A stretch of 64,000 nt of DNA from Heliopora coerulea (GCA_030142905.1 JASJOG010000150.1:643501-707500); one strand, 5' to 3'; shown: positions 1-11,376, counted from the stretch's first letter. The notes: generated by a model from the sequence alone, not told the origin. Program-made: numbers and translations.

Positions 1-163
1 TTTATCCACTGAGAGGAAGAAAATTATCTGGGACTTCTTTGTATAGCGTTCTCGCTCATTCACTCAATTCTAGGCCCCATCTCTCCTGATCATTTTTCTG
101 ATGTTTTTTTCCGTAAAAAGTTATTCTAATTTTGAATAGCAATTAATTGGTGAAAGCTTACTA

Positions 164-645
164 CAGTAAAAACCCGCTATTAAGAACCTACATTTTACTA
201 AATCAGTCTGGGATAGGTTCTTATATATTTGATATCTATCAAAAAATCAGGGTGTTAGGTTCTTATAAACTGAAGGTTAAAGTATGTGTAGAGTGTAGTA
301 CTGTACTTTTAATAATGATCTCTTTAATGATTTATTTAATCCCTATAAACATATAAGCAAACAGCAAGCATCTGCACACAGGCTATGGTTTAATGTGATC
401 TAGAAGACTAGATATTCTGAGCTCGAAATTTGAGATCTAAATGCATTGTACAGTATTGAGTAAAAGTATTCAAGAACTGTAACCGGATCTTGGTATCAAC
501 TTTGTTTAACACTTTGTATTTTTTGACACAAGAACCTATTTCTAATATCAGGCTCAAACAGGTTCTTGTCTAAAAGGGCACAAACTTCTTAATTTCATCC
601 TGAGGTTCTTATAAGTGGAAGGTTCTTAATAGCGAGCTTTTACTG
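164..645. mobile_element. 482-bp MITE with TA target-site duplication
   Basis: The left end begins CAGTAAAAACCCGCTATTAA and the right end is its inverted counterpart, ending AGCGAGCTTTTACTG. Both ends are flanked by TA (162-163 and 646-647). Inside, the motif AGGTTCTTATA recurs in both orientations near the ends. There is no credible coding region; a 69-codon open frame at 147-356 crosses the boundary. The size, TIRs and TA duplication fit a non-autonomous mariner/pogo-type element. The superfamily is inference, because no transposase is present. Confidence 0.75.
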
Positions 646-1240
646 TAATCTCAAAGTTAAAGCTCTCCCTTAATGAAAATGTTTCTTCCATACATACCAC
701 TTTCTTTATTCTGGTTCTTGAAATATTTCCTTTATTGTCTTAGATCTTTCTCTGCGGGGATCTCCCCTCGACGAGAGAAATCGTCTGGCCTTTAGTCAGA
801 GTAAAATGATAAAGTCTTGTTCCACCGGGAAAGAGTTAATTATAGTTATTATAGAGTAGTTGACAATTTGTAACCCTATAGCTTAGTATTTAAATTTTAA
901 TAAATAGGATAATGCGCAGACAGTGTTAAATAACATAAAAATTTCAAAGGTTTGTAATAAATTAAGAAAATTAAATATTGGGATACAGACGATTGAGAAA
1001 TTTAAGAAGTAAAGGGATGTTCGGAGAACAAAATGATAAAAAACAGTCATCATCATGATGCAAATGACAATCAGAGGGCTTAAAATCAGTGAGACAGTGG
1101 TTAAGCCAACCTTCTTCTTGAAATCATAAGCAAATATCAGCAGAATGAAGGTCAAGGGGCGAACTCATCTCAAACGGCTCGCCTACATTCATGTCGACGA
1201 GTCTCAGATCAATCAAGACTCTCTGCTCTATCTTGCAAAA
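646..1240. other. Non-coding stretch with a dispersed repeat
   Basis: I see no gene here. About 50 bases near 905-955 (aggataatgcgcagacagtg and on) closely match 32670-32725 (aggatactgcgtagacagtg), so this is a dispersed repeat with at least two copies in the window. Its family is not recognised. Confidence 0.4.
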
Positions 1241-1245
1241 AACGA

Positions 1246-1570
1246 TTGATCCTTCACCATCTAGTGTTTTGTCACATCTCTCCAAAACAGGCCGGCTACA
1301 CTGCGTCATTTGATGGTTTTAATATTCTATCTTCCTGCTTTTTGACCTCTGAAGTGGCTGGAAAGAGAAGCCTCTTAATTTCTAAGTTTAAAACTTCTTT
1401 AAACGGAATTCTTAGCACTGTTTTACCATTCTGAACATTGTTTATTTCCGTCTTCTAAACACTTTATCATGTCATAGTTCTAAACTATCTATTTATTAAT
1501 TATAAACTGTCATTTAATTTATCAATACTCTGATGATGATTAGTGGCGCGATGAAATGTAAGTTCACTCA
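1246..1570 (+). mobile_element. Penelope-like element 3' remnant (C-terminal GIY-YIG piece)
   Basis: The frame 1246-1434 ends in a segment of the form LLISKFKTSLN followed by a Phe-terminated tail. This matches the end of the GIY-YIG endonuclease of Penelope-like elements and the better-preserved copy at 39180-39498 (LLISRLKPSLN). Downstream, near 1530-1570, is a tail with GATGATGATTAG then AATAAAA, comparable to the tail after the 39.5-kb copy. The endonuclease core (GIY and YIG residues) and the reverse transcriptase are missing, so this is a dead 3' fragment. Confidence 0.6.
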
Positions 1571-1730
1571 ATAAAACTTATTTTTACCAGATTATGGCTT
1601 TATTCTGTGCTCTGTGTAGGTCACTATTATTTATTCTAAGATTGAAAGTACTGTAATAATTAAATTGTAACATGTACAATTAAATTGATTTTTAAATGCT
1701 GTGGTTTCTCATGCAGGCTTAGGTTCTGAA

Positions 1731-2078
1731 ATGTTTGGAGCTGCACGGTTTTCCCTGGAGTGTATTATGTTACTTATCCTATTGAAATATTCCTCTGAAA
1801 GCAGTTTAAGCTTAAGCGAAAAAACCAGTGCTTCCAGCAATGCCAGAGAGATTGCAAAACGCCTACAGTACATCCCACAGGCAGAAAGGCCGTTACCAGA
1901 CTACCAAGCATCAACATTCTATCCCCCTTGGTTGGGAAGACAAATGGTGATCGCGGAAAGAGGACGTCGAAACGAACAAAGGAAAAGACAAAAGGTACCA
2001 GGATGGTGGGGTCGACGAAGTGTGATTGAGGAAAACGATGAACGACAGGAGAAAAAAGGTTATAGATGGCAGGGATGA
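1731..2078 (+). CDS. Putative Wamide-type neuropeptide precursor 1 (PGWWamide-like)
   Basis: This 115-aa secreted precursor starts at the ATG 14 bases after a good splice acceptor (ttctcatgcag, ending 1716), so an upstream 5'UTR exon is likely. Residues 1-25 form a signal peptide (Met-Phe-Gly-Ala-Ala-Arg, then a CIMLLILL core). The rest is rich in basic sites. KR-QKVPGWW-G-RR would give pyroGlu-KVPGWW-amide. STFYPPWL-G-R could give a YPPWL-amide. The protein ends KK-GYRWQ-G-stop, so a carboxypeptidase-free route to GYRWQ-amide is possible. An N-terminal Gln after KR and a Gly-Arg-Arg amidation site are typical of cnidarian precursors, and PGWWamide resembles the PGLWamide of GLWamides. An AATAAA lies at 2384-2389. 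I know of no described peptide with exactly these ends; bioactivity is inference. Confidence 0.65.
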   Translation: MFGAARFSLECIMLLILLKYSSESSLSLSEKTSASSNAREIAKRLQYIPQAERPLPDYQASTFYPPWLGRQMVIAERGRRNEQRKRQKVPGWWGRRSVIEENDERQEKKGYRWQG

Positions 2079-2399
2079 GTAATGATGACCTAATAAGATT
2101 CCGATGTCTATAATGTTCCTTAAAATTTAACGACACGGCATGTGACTGTCTTCGCACATTAAAAATTTGGCTTTTAATTCTGTTCTTTAAAGTATAAAAC
2201 ATGTCCAAAATGTACTAAACCTTAAAAGTGAAAGTTTATAGGTTATTCCGCATGGTAGACTGTAGCACCTGTATTTGTAACTAGCATTATGTTGAAAGCA
2301 AGCAATTGTCTTATTCTCAGCTCCAAAAACCGGAAGAAGGCAAAAAAAAAAATGTAATGTTCAAGTGTGATTCTATTAGTTTCAATAAAATTTCAAAGC

Positions 2400-3364
2400 T
2401 AACGTTCCGTGCAGGTGTTTCCGTTTTGTTTCTTATGTTTAAGACTTCTATAGCCTTGCTAATATCCCGAGTAGACGAGGGTTGAATGGTATATTAAAGT
2501 TGATGTTCTTGAAGACAGTCACTTTCATACCTTTGGGATAAACGTTTTAACTTAAATTGCTTCTTAATTGTCCCGTCTTGTCAAGGAAATAAAATTTGAA
2601 ACGGTACTTTGAAATATTTTTAACTTTTATACGACCAGCAATATCTCATGGTAACGTTACATGCAATGAATTCGATTGTGAAAAGAAAATTTCTTTCCGT
2701 TTATATATTGGCCAATGCAACCTTTACATTTTCTTAATATTAGCTTGGTCAGTTAGTCGATTTTAATAAGGTTTTGTACGTTTCTCAAATACTGTTTGCT
2801 AGATTGGTAAACGCCTATGAACTAATAAGCATATTTCGTTGCATGTGAATAATATCATAACAATACTTGATTCAAACCCCTTAGATTTTTTATGGAGATG
2901 TTCTTAATCTTTAGATGCTGCAAAAACTGCATGAGTAAAAATAAAAAAAATTCCGCAAACGGAACACAAGGACAGCAAACAGTTTTATAGGACGATACAG
3001 GAATCACATCAAATCCTTAGATGACAGAAACTACTCCAGTGAGAAAGAACTACCAAAATACATTTGATTCAACAAACGGCTTTTTCAGTTTCATCTATCA
3101 AACTAAATTTATTCTATAAATTTGAATGTCATATTACATCAAAGAGTACATGGTGCGAGGGTAGTAATCACGTCGCATTTAGACGTATGGCAATTAGGGG
3201 AGCAAAATTTCGCTGCATTTCATAAAACAAGCGAAACGTTTGTGCGAAATGAGTGTTTAACTTATTTATAGTCTCCGTCGTTACCACAATATACACTTTT
3301 TTCTGTAATTCTACTTGAGTTAGACAATCAAAACCTTTTCTCTCTATTTATATATATAGACATA
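2400..3364. other. Intergenic, nothing recognised
   Basis: This AT-rich sequence lies between the first peptide precursor and the HIRAN element. I see no convincing open frame, no long repeat and no RNA gene on either strand. Confidence 0.4.
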
Positions 3365-4603
3365 CAGTCAACTCTCGCCTTGCAGACACCCCGCTATTAC
3401 GGACACCCCGTTATTACGGACAGATAGTAAATCCCCGGCCGAAACTACTATGAAATGCATTGAAATAACTCTCGCTATTACGGACTCTCCCTATTACGGA
3501 ATTGCGGACACTTCGTGTGGTCCCAAACTAACATTTGTATTGTTTTACTTTCATTACAACGGACACCTGCTGTTTGTCAGCGGAAGTACTTTGAATATTC
3601 TGTTCGTCATTACTTCTTTCGATAAAAATGGCAGACAAAATATAAACGTGTCTTTCAATACAACCAAGGTGTATGTTCCGATCTTCAAAGTTCTTCCTCT
3701 CTGTTTACATTACTTTCGAGACTTTTTAGTTTGTTTTGCTATTTCAATGCTCTTGACAGACTTGCGCTTTTGTGTAGACTGTGCAGTGGCTATTCCTTCG
3801 TGTTTGTCTCGCAAGGACTGCCTGGCTATATCACTGCCAATAATGAGTTTGTCAAGTCTTGTCGAATATCTTTGTTCACCATAAAACTTGTAAAGAACGG
3901 GAATCTCTAAACCAAGGCCAGCTCCTCTGTTTACCCTCTTTCCACAAATGACAGCTTCTCCTCTGTGATTTACTCTTCAAAAATGAAGAAACAATTTTGG
4001 ACAGTCCTAAAGGGATATGCCCCACAACTCGTCCGTTATTTTCTGTTATGGCCACAGCATGTGGATCTTTGGCATTTTCCGGTTCACGTTGAAGCACGAG
4101 AGTCATGTCAATTTCAGGCTGAAATTCGTTTTTGTAAGCATGGTGGCCTCCCAACCAAGAATAATAAGACTTGTATTCTTCACACTTTTCTTGACTTGCC
4201 ATGAATTTGTTAGTATTTGTCAGTATTTGTCTAAAACAGGATTACTAACTTTGCATAAGTCGACTGAGTTTTGTTACGTTATTGTAGCTTTACAGTGAAG
4301 GAAAAGGCAATTGACACTGATTCATGTTACAGTTTGATTTTTGGTTTGGGTATATATTTTTTTCTCAATATGAATTTTTGATTTGTATTTTAATTTGTAT
4401 TGTGTATTTATATATCACAGTAAATGTTAACTAGAAATTGAAAGAAACTGGACATTTTAAAATAAACAAGCAGTAATACATAGTAAAGACATTTTACAAC
4501 CTGACTTTAGGTCATTTTTCTCGCACCCCGCTATTGCAGACTCTCGCTATTACGGACACCAAACGACAGTCCCCAGGGTGTCCGCAATAACGAGAGTTGA
4601 CTG
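3365..4603. mobile_element. TIR transposon (pogo/mariner-like ends) carrying a HIRAN ORF
   Basis: The ends are perfect inverted repeats, CAGTCAACTCTCG on the left and CGAGAGTTGACTG on the right. They are flanked by TA (3363-3364 and 4604-4605). Next to both ends the motif ctattacggacac recurs several times, as in binding-site arrays of pogo/mariner-type elements. The 1239-bp interior has no transposase; its only coding content is the minus-strand HIRAN pseudogene at 3710-4202. The TA duplication suggests a Tc1/mariner/pogo mechanism supplied in trans. Confidence 0.8.
3710..4202 (-). pseudogene. HIRAN-domain protein, one frameshift
   Basis: Reading starts at ATG 4202 and runs about 80 codons through a HIRAN-like core: EIDMTLVLQREPENAKDPHA, then AVAI, then GRVVGHIP. 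HIRAN domains occur in Rad5/HLTF proteins and bind DNA ends; here the domain stands alone. Near 3960 the frame shifts by one base. In the next frame the protein continues as EAVICGKRVNRGAGLGLEIP and runs to a TAA at 3710-3712 through a Lys/Arg-rich tail ending KKSRK. Restored length would be about 164 aa. It lies wholly inside the TIR element 3365-4603, antisense to the peptide genes, so it is element cargo rather than a host gene. A sequencing error could also explain the shift. Confidence 0.7.
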
Positions 4604-4627
4604 TACTTCTCAGTTACAAAACCATTA

Positions 4628-4943
4628 AGACAGATGAATGATCTTCAAGCTCTGTACTCAGAAAATGATTTCTGAGCCCCAGACGGGGATCGAATCCGCA
4701 ACCGTCTGATGACCGGTGAGACGCTCTAACCATTGAGCTACCGAGACTCAGATGGCGAACCAAGGTGCAAGTTCGACATATATGTGCAACCTAAGCGGAA
4801 GCCACTATATAGTAATAATCTGCGTCTCGGTAGCTCAATGGTTAGAGCGTCTCACCGGTCATCAGACGGTTGCTGGTTCGAGCCCCGTCTGGAGCTCAGA
4901 AATCATTTTCTGAGTACAGAGCTTGAAGATCATTCATCTGTCT
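4628..4943. repeat. Inverted pair of tRNA-like sequences (family 1, copy a)
   Basis: Two arms of about 120 bp (4628-4747 and 4824-4943) are near-perfect inverted copies around a 76-bp spacer. Each arm contains a tRNA-like segment with A-box-like (tagctcaatgg) and B-box-like (ggttcgag or its complement) motifs. The plus-strand copy spans about 4824-4895. Its anticodon stem has a mismatch and position 33 is C, so a functional tRNA is unlikely. The same unit, spacer included, recurs at 48060-48515. Confidence 0.7.
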
Positions 4944-5049
4944 TAAGATATATCCAAGCTCTCAAATTCCTAAAAATCACAAGCTACAAAATCATTATTT
5001 AAAATCCACTTTTTGGGGCACTGTTCCTTTATAATATATATTACTGAGG

Positions 5050-5700
5050 GCATGAAAAGTTGTTCTGGGAAAGACCTTTAGTTAATTATAGAAGGCCGAG
5101 AAACCTTAAAGATGAGCTTGTGAGAGCTAAACTTAAAGGAGTAAGTAATGAAAATAGGGGGATGAAAAGGTGTAGAAATAGAAGATGCCAAATTGTCGAG
5201 GAATGATGTACATTTGAGGAAAGGGGACGTACTTATCATATAAATTTTTCATTTGTTTGTGATTCGGTTGGAGTTGTTTACTTGATACTTAAGGTGTAGA
5301 AAATGTCGAAAGATTTATGTGGGGAGTTCTTTAACGTCATTCCGAAAGAGATTTAACAATCACAAGAGTAGTTTGAATAGATTTAGTTAGGGGCAAAGAA
5401 GAATTGCAGTTGAACGTTTCTATGCACATTTTTGTAAGCCGGGACATATATGTAAAGGTTTGGATGAAATGCAAATCAAAATAATTGATAAGGCAGATAG
5501 ATAGAGGTAATCCTACCGAGAAGGAAGGGTTTTGGGCGTAGAAATTAGATTCATTCATTCCTCGGGAACTTAATATATGAGATTTTATGTAATTTTAAAG
5601 GACTTTTATGAATAAATAGACCCTGTCAGCAGTTGGTAAACTCGCACCTTGATAAAGGGGCTGGGCCCAAAATGTTGATTTTTAATAAAGATTTTTAAAG
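5050..5700 (+). mobile_element. Degenerate GIY-YIG retroelement fragment (Penelope-like)
   Basis: On the plus strand, with stops and frameshifts, one can read CRKCRKIYVGSS, then a RKRFNNHKSSLNRF segment, then FYAHFCKPGH. This order matches the GIY-YIG endonuclease seen in Penelope-like elements. A tail follows near 5640-5690 (cttgataaaggggctgggcc), a motif typical of the 3' ends of such elements. No intact frame remains. Confidence 0.55.
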
Positions 5701-6419
5701 TTTGATCTTGGTTTTTTATTAATGTTTTTAAACTTTGGTTGGTTGAGGATTCTTTTTGATTTTATATACACGTTACTGAAAACTTTACTAATCAGAAGCT
5801 TTGTCGTGGTTTAAAGTAAAGTCATATCAATGCAGGGATAAATTTCGTCACAGAAGCAATGTGCTCCAGACACTTCAACCTCCTCCTATCTGCCAAATGC
5901 AAAATATCGATTTTTGGCTCGTACCGTTTCTCATTCTCTCTCTTTCTTCCCTTTTCGGTTATATCTTTATCATTTTCGATACAATTTCTTGGGTCAAAGT
6001 AATACTTCAGTCATCCAAGCGTTTAAAAATTTCAGAGGTATTTTTTTTTATGTTATCGTGACTGTGGAAAAGCAAACAAAATTATTGGTTTACCGCAGCT
6101 GTACTTGTAGTCACTACTGTACCTTTATTTACGTGTTTTGGGGTGTCTATTGTTTATAAGGCAGACATTGTCGTTAAATAAAAACAATGAAGTTGTTTTT
6201 ATCATTTGAAGCAAATGAGAAATTCAGATAGTGAATTAATAAAACAGCATGGCATTTCCATTCAGATCTTGCGGGGGCATCATATTCCTTACTTTGTCCT
6301 TTTTTAATTATCGTAAAATGCTTTGAAGAACGAACCAAATGAGGTATCTTCCAGCTGGTATCAACAGGATGGATAGTTAACTTAAGAAGGATATCGATTC
6401 CTCCACGCATTAGTTGCCA
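5700..6419. other. Intergenic, nothing recognised
   Basis: The stretch is AT-rich. Several short open frames exist on both strands, but none has domain features or a coding look. It ends at the TATA-like motif in front of the second peptide precursor. Confidence 0.4.
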
Positions 6420-6427
6420 TTATATAA
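6420..6427 (+). promoter_or_regulatory. TATA-like box upstream of precursor 2
   Basis: The sequence TTATATAAG lies about 130 bases before the ATG at 6551. A splice acceptor-like site (ggtctgcag, ending 6499) lies between the two, so a short leader or a 5'UTR intron is possible. Position and sequence are the only support. Confidence 0.35.
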
Positions 6428-6550
6428 GATGGAATTAAATGTAACGTTCATTACTTCTAAGCCAGTCAGCAACCGGTCCTTGTTTTTACTGGTCTGCAGA
6501 TTGCAGTTTGATTGCTAAACAACCAGTTTCAAGCAGCGTTTATAATACAA

Positions 6551-6856
6551 ATGCAAAAAATGCGTTCAACGTACTTCCCCTGGATATGGATGTTTGTTCT
6601 ACTGGTTTGCAGTAAATTAATAAATTCACATTTGCTGGAGCAAGGAGACACAGATCCCGCAAGACTTCCCGAGCCGCAGGACAGTGAAGGTGCAATGATT
6701 GTCAGCAAAATATTTGATTTTTTGCCGGGCACTTCTAATCGTCCTGTAAAGAATAAGAAATTGTCCAAAGGTCTTGTAACTAACAAAACGCCTCAGCCCA
6801 CAAAGGATGGAAAGAAATCTTCCAGCGTGAGCCATGGAATGTGGGGAAGAAGATAA
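6551..6856 (+). CDS. Putative Wamide-type neuropeptide precursor 2 (GMWamide-like)
   Basis: This is a 101-aa precursor; the alternative ATG at 6560 gives 98 aa. A signal peptide is clear: MRSTYFPWIWMFVLLVCSKL, then INSH. The middle is Pro/Asp/Lys-rich without repeats. The protein ends KK-SSSVSHGMW-G-RR-stop, which would release one peptide, SSSVSHGMW-amide. The -GMW-amide end belongs to the GLW/MWamide type known from cnidarians, which usually carry many copies; here there is a single copy at the very C-terminus. AATAAA lies right after the stop (6862-6867) and ATTAAA at 6931. It is on the same strand as precursor 1, 4.5 kb downstream, which suggests a small peptide cluster. The function is inferred from the processing sites. 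Confidence 0.7.
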   Translation: MQKMRSTYFPWIWMFVLLVCSKLINSHLLEQGDTDPARLPEPQDSEGAMIVSKIFDFLPGTSNRPVKNKKLSKGLVTNKTPQPTKDGKKSSSVSHGMWGRR

Positions 6857-6939
6857 CCGAAAATAAAGTAGGCATGCTTGGAGGACCAAGGGAATATTAC
6901 AAACATATGTAACTAGCCTACTGAAGCTGAATTAAAACA

Positions 6940-7409
6940 GAATCATACAAACGGCCTTGCTTTACGTGACTTGTTTTTACTTCATTCATTCATTTTTGCG
7001 TTTGCGACTGGTGCACTAACCATATGTATTATATACACGGCGTGTTCAGTGATATGGAATTAAGACTGAAAAATTAATTGTTAGAATAAATACACTACGT
7101 TATTTAGAATTTTCTTCATTACCGTTAAAACTAAATTTTTATCAGCGCTTGAAAGGAAATTAATTCTTCGTTTCTTTTAATACAAAACTGATATCCATTC
7201 AGGAGAAAGTATAAAGTAATTACAAACTTTAATTAAACATATAATCACTGTAGATTCAGTAGATTAAATTTGCTTCCATGCTGTGTCTATAACTAACTAA
7301 GTTTAATAGTTCTCACTAATTTAATAATGAACAGAAATTATTTCCCTCTCTTGGATGTTCAACTGTATAATGCTCAAGCTAATGCCCAAAAAGAAGAAGG
7401 AATTACCAA
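6940..7409. other. Intergenic / 3' flank of the transporter
   Basis: This AT-rich sequence separates precursor 2 (+) from the transporter (-), so the two genes converge here. It includes the presumed transporter 3'UTR. I see no further gene. Confidence 0.4.
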
Positions 7410-10400
7410 TTAAGTGGTATCTTGTTGACTTTCTAAACCGTCATTAACTTCATTTTCATTCAAAGTTGACCCGATGACTTCCAGGGTTGTTGCTTCCTTC
7501 GTCTCGGGTAAAGCTACGTGACAAGCTATGCCTGACAACAAGCAGAGTGTCCCTAAAATAGCGTATGGAAGCAAAGGATGGATACGTTCCTGCAAGACAA
7601 CGAAATTGAAAAATGCTTTCTTGCATCACTAGAATAAAAAATTATCAAACTTATCAACACTACATAATTATAGTGAACTATTTACAAAAGATAACATTTT
7701 GAAAATATTTGTTTTGATTATCTCGAATCTGCGTTTCTATATCTTGAAGGAAAAACTGATTAGTAAATACTCACCCATCGCAAGCAAGGAGAATTAATAT
7801 TTTCATGATCTTATTAGATGCTATGTTCAAGCTCTGTTTTCTTTATGCGGGATATTTTACAAAGGTAATACAAAACGTTTCTACTTGTTTCCGTTGAGTT
7901 GTAAATGGAGTAGTGGAACTTTGGAAGAATTAGTTCAAATAATCATTTTTCAACAATGTTCTTTTCTCAAATAACATACACACAACTGCTGAAATGCTAA
8001 ATTGTACTAAGGCGGTCATGGCAGAGATTTCACTGGCATGTATGCTGTGTTGTGCTAAATGAGGCAATAACTAGATATTGACAATACAGCCTCGTCTTTG
8101 TATGGCATAAAGATGATATTTACATACTTTGAGATACAGCGAAATAATTACGTAGGATTATGTACTTGGGTGAAGAACAAGGATATATATTTGCGTTGCT
8201 CCAAGTGGACGTACCCATACCGGACAACTAAAGTACAACTCTACTGGACCACGGCTGGGATTCGAACACGCGAACTTCCGTTAAGTAGTTCGACGCTCTA
8301 TCAACTGAGCTACAAGGCCAAGCCGAAAGCAAGCCCTAGGGTATTGGTATTCATATTTGATATTTCGAAACTAACTAGCTCCCTCCATATCAGCATAGAC
8401 TACGTCTGTTATACTTCTAAAGTTCAGTAGTTATGTAGGATTATGTACTTGTGTGAAGAGCAAAGATAAAGAACTAGATTAATAAAAAACTCTACTTTAC
8501 CACGGCTGGGATTCGAACCAAGTAAAGTTTTTCGCTGCTTGGTTCGAACACCACAGTTTTTCTCTACTTGTCCGGCACAGGTTCATTCACTTAGAGTAGC
8601 GGTAATATATACCGTTGTTCTTCACCTAAATACATAATCCTACATAATAACTTAACTTTAGAAGCATAACAGACGTAGTCTGCGCTGAGATATGGAGGAA
8701 ACTAGTTCGGTTCGAAATATGAAATAAAAATATGCCATTAACCCTACGGCCTGTTCCCGGTTTGGCCTCAGTTGGTAGAGCATCGGACTAGTCAACCGAC
8801 GATCGCTGGTTCGAATCCCAGCCGTGGTCCAGCAGAGTTTTTCTCTACTTGTCCATTACGGGTTCGTTCACTAGGAGTAGTGCTAATATAAAGCTTAAAA
8901 ACTAGCATGTTTCAATAAGGAAACATTTGTATAAAAGTCATAATCTTAAAAAACAATAAAAGTGCAGACCACAATCTAAGTAGTATTAAATGCATTAATC
9001 AAAATATGTTTGTGTTTGCTTTCAAATTAAATTTAAAAATCTTTGGAATAGCTCAATAAGCTCAATTATCATAGTATGTGTTACGATTTTGTTGTTGATC
9101 GTAAATGATACAGTTAATTCTCTCGTGAAAGTAGGGAGGTTACTTCAGTTACTTCTAATTAAGTAGAGGTTACTTCGAAAGCTGATACAATTCGAACTGC
9201 TTCTACCACCTAAAACTTCAGTTGAACTTACCAGCCAAATTACATAAAGAGCAGTAAATGATCCAATCCGACCCCATGCAGACGATGTTCCCATGGCGAT
9301 GTTTCTGCCAATGATTAGATAAGTTCAATAGGAAATAAAGCAGACTTGAAAAAATGTCACTCCGAGAAATGGGTCAAAAATCTGTTTTTTTATGGATAAT
9401 TACCAGCATTAGTATAAAATCGAGAAATTCACATACATAATTTATTGCCTCACATTCAGAGATAAAACTTAAACATTTCGTCGACCATCCGCCTTTGATC
9501 AAGCAACCTCAACAAAATTTACACCAAACTTTATTAACGACGAAGGACCGACCAGCTACACAAATAAATCCAAGGTTTTTAGTTGTAGACAGAAAAGTGG
9601 GAACTTTAGGAGGAGAGTTGACAGTATTTATCACGTAATTTAAGATATTAGTACGCTTAACCTTGCTGGTGAGGCCGGAGCAAACATACAGACGAATCTT
9701 CTGGTTGCGAAGTTTGTGGAATTTTACTCATGAATAAACGGTTCTATCTATTGATTACTATAATCTCGAAATACACATCAACATACAATTTTGTACACTT
9801 TAAAAAGCTCTTCTAAACTCTTCAAAATTGTATTTATTGCGAGACATAAACCTGCTCACGGTACATTTCAGGTCCGTCAGGAGTGGGGGGTTAGGGATTT
9901 CAATTCCTCCGACAGTAATTTATGGAATTGGGATTCATTAGCGATTCTGAAAACAAAATTTGTAACAATGTGGAACTAAATAATTTATACCTTTTGCTTT
10001 GCAGTAAAGGAAAACGAAACAGTTGAGAAAATCCTGGTCAATATGTTGTTCACACGAAAGCTCGTTAGTGGATGTCCAGCTCAATGAAATCGTCCAGACG
10101 TTATTATACGGCGGCATGAATATGCAGCAAAAACGCTTTGCGTTTTGAGTGACTTTCTGATTATGTCATTATGTCTTACAAACAAAATTTTTTGAATCTG
10201 TATAAATGATTTGACTAAAAAGTGATCTTTCAGTGCAATTAAAAAATTGTTAGAGCTGAAGGTGGGGTTTCCACGTACCCAATTCAACCCGCTAGTTTTG
10301 CTCCTAGCTACACAAGATAAGCCGAGCCTAGAAAGATCAGATAGGTTAAGGCGAGCGAGACGAAGATGAATCGACATACAAGTTCAAACATGTTTAAATA

Positions 10401-11376
10401 CAAATTTCGGGAATTAACAACTTTAAGACCAAAATATCTTTGCGAGGCAGTTTATTTGTTTACTATAGCTTCAACTCGCAGTTGAAAATTCAGAGTGAGA
10501 TTAGGAAGGGCAGTTTATTTAAACATGTTATGTTGATATGGATGATCTGATTGTGGGATGACTTTTCTGATATTCTTGATATAATGAGCAGCTTCGTTCC
10601 CTCACACTAAAGTCACTCGGATTAGCTGGCAAATCGACAACTTACCTGACTGTCGTTGGGAACAATTCTGCTCCCTGGACATAGATTGTGATAAAAGAAA
10701 TATAAATGGAGGATTTTCCAGCCATTGCTGTGATGATCCTTCCAGCTGTAAATCCTAAAGCATCAAAGAGACAGTTTTTTTTTAAATTAATATTTGCATG
10801 CATCATATTTTTGGCTACATTTTACCCTATTGATTTATTTGGATCTAAATACAATTTATTTCGACTGCGTTTCGACCCGACATCGGGTCATCTTCAGGTC
10901 TAAAAGATATAAAAATCTAGTGTCCTAAATATTTCGCATATATGTAAAAATGTCAAGTATAAATAAATTGAAATATTGATAGAACGTACAATTGTCCTTG
11001 GATTATTAAGACAAAATTGAGTTTACACTAATTTAAAATTCTCTCTATGCTAATTTACATAAAAACTACGTACTATACACTAAAACTTAATTTATGTAAA
11101 ACAATATGTGTACAGAAATTTAAAATGATAACGCCAGACTTGACATTTTCACATATTTGTAAAATATTTAAGGCACTATAGTTTTTTTACATCTTTTAGA
11201 CCTGATGGTGACCTGATGTCGGGTCCAAATAAATTGTATTTAGATTGATCTGTCTCGAAATGAGGGATTTAGTTTCTTTTTGTATGCTTCAAGAAGAGAG
11301 GGACGGGGAGAAATTGAGTGACAGACAGACAGAAAGAGAATGAGAGAGACTTAGAAAAACCGAGAAAGACAGAGAG

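Noticed and set aside
4824..4895. Functional tRNA gene (also 8758-8831, 48392-48465, 58862-58935)
   Set aside because: A and B boxes are visible, but anticodon arms have mismatches, conserved T33 is missing in the first, and all occur as repeat copies in inverted pairs, so they are tRNA-like repeats.
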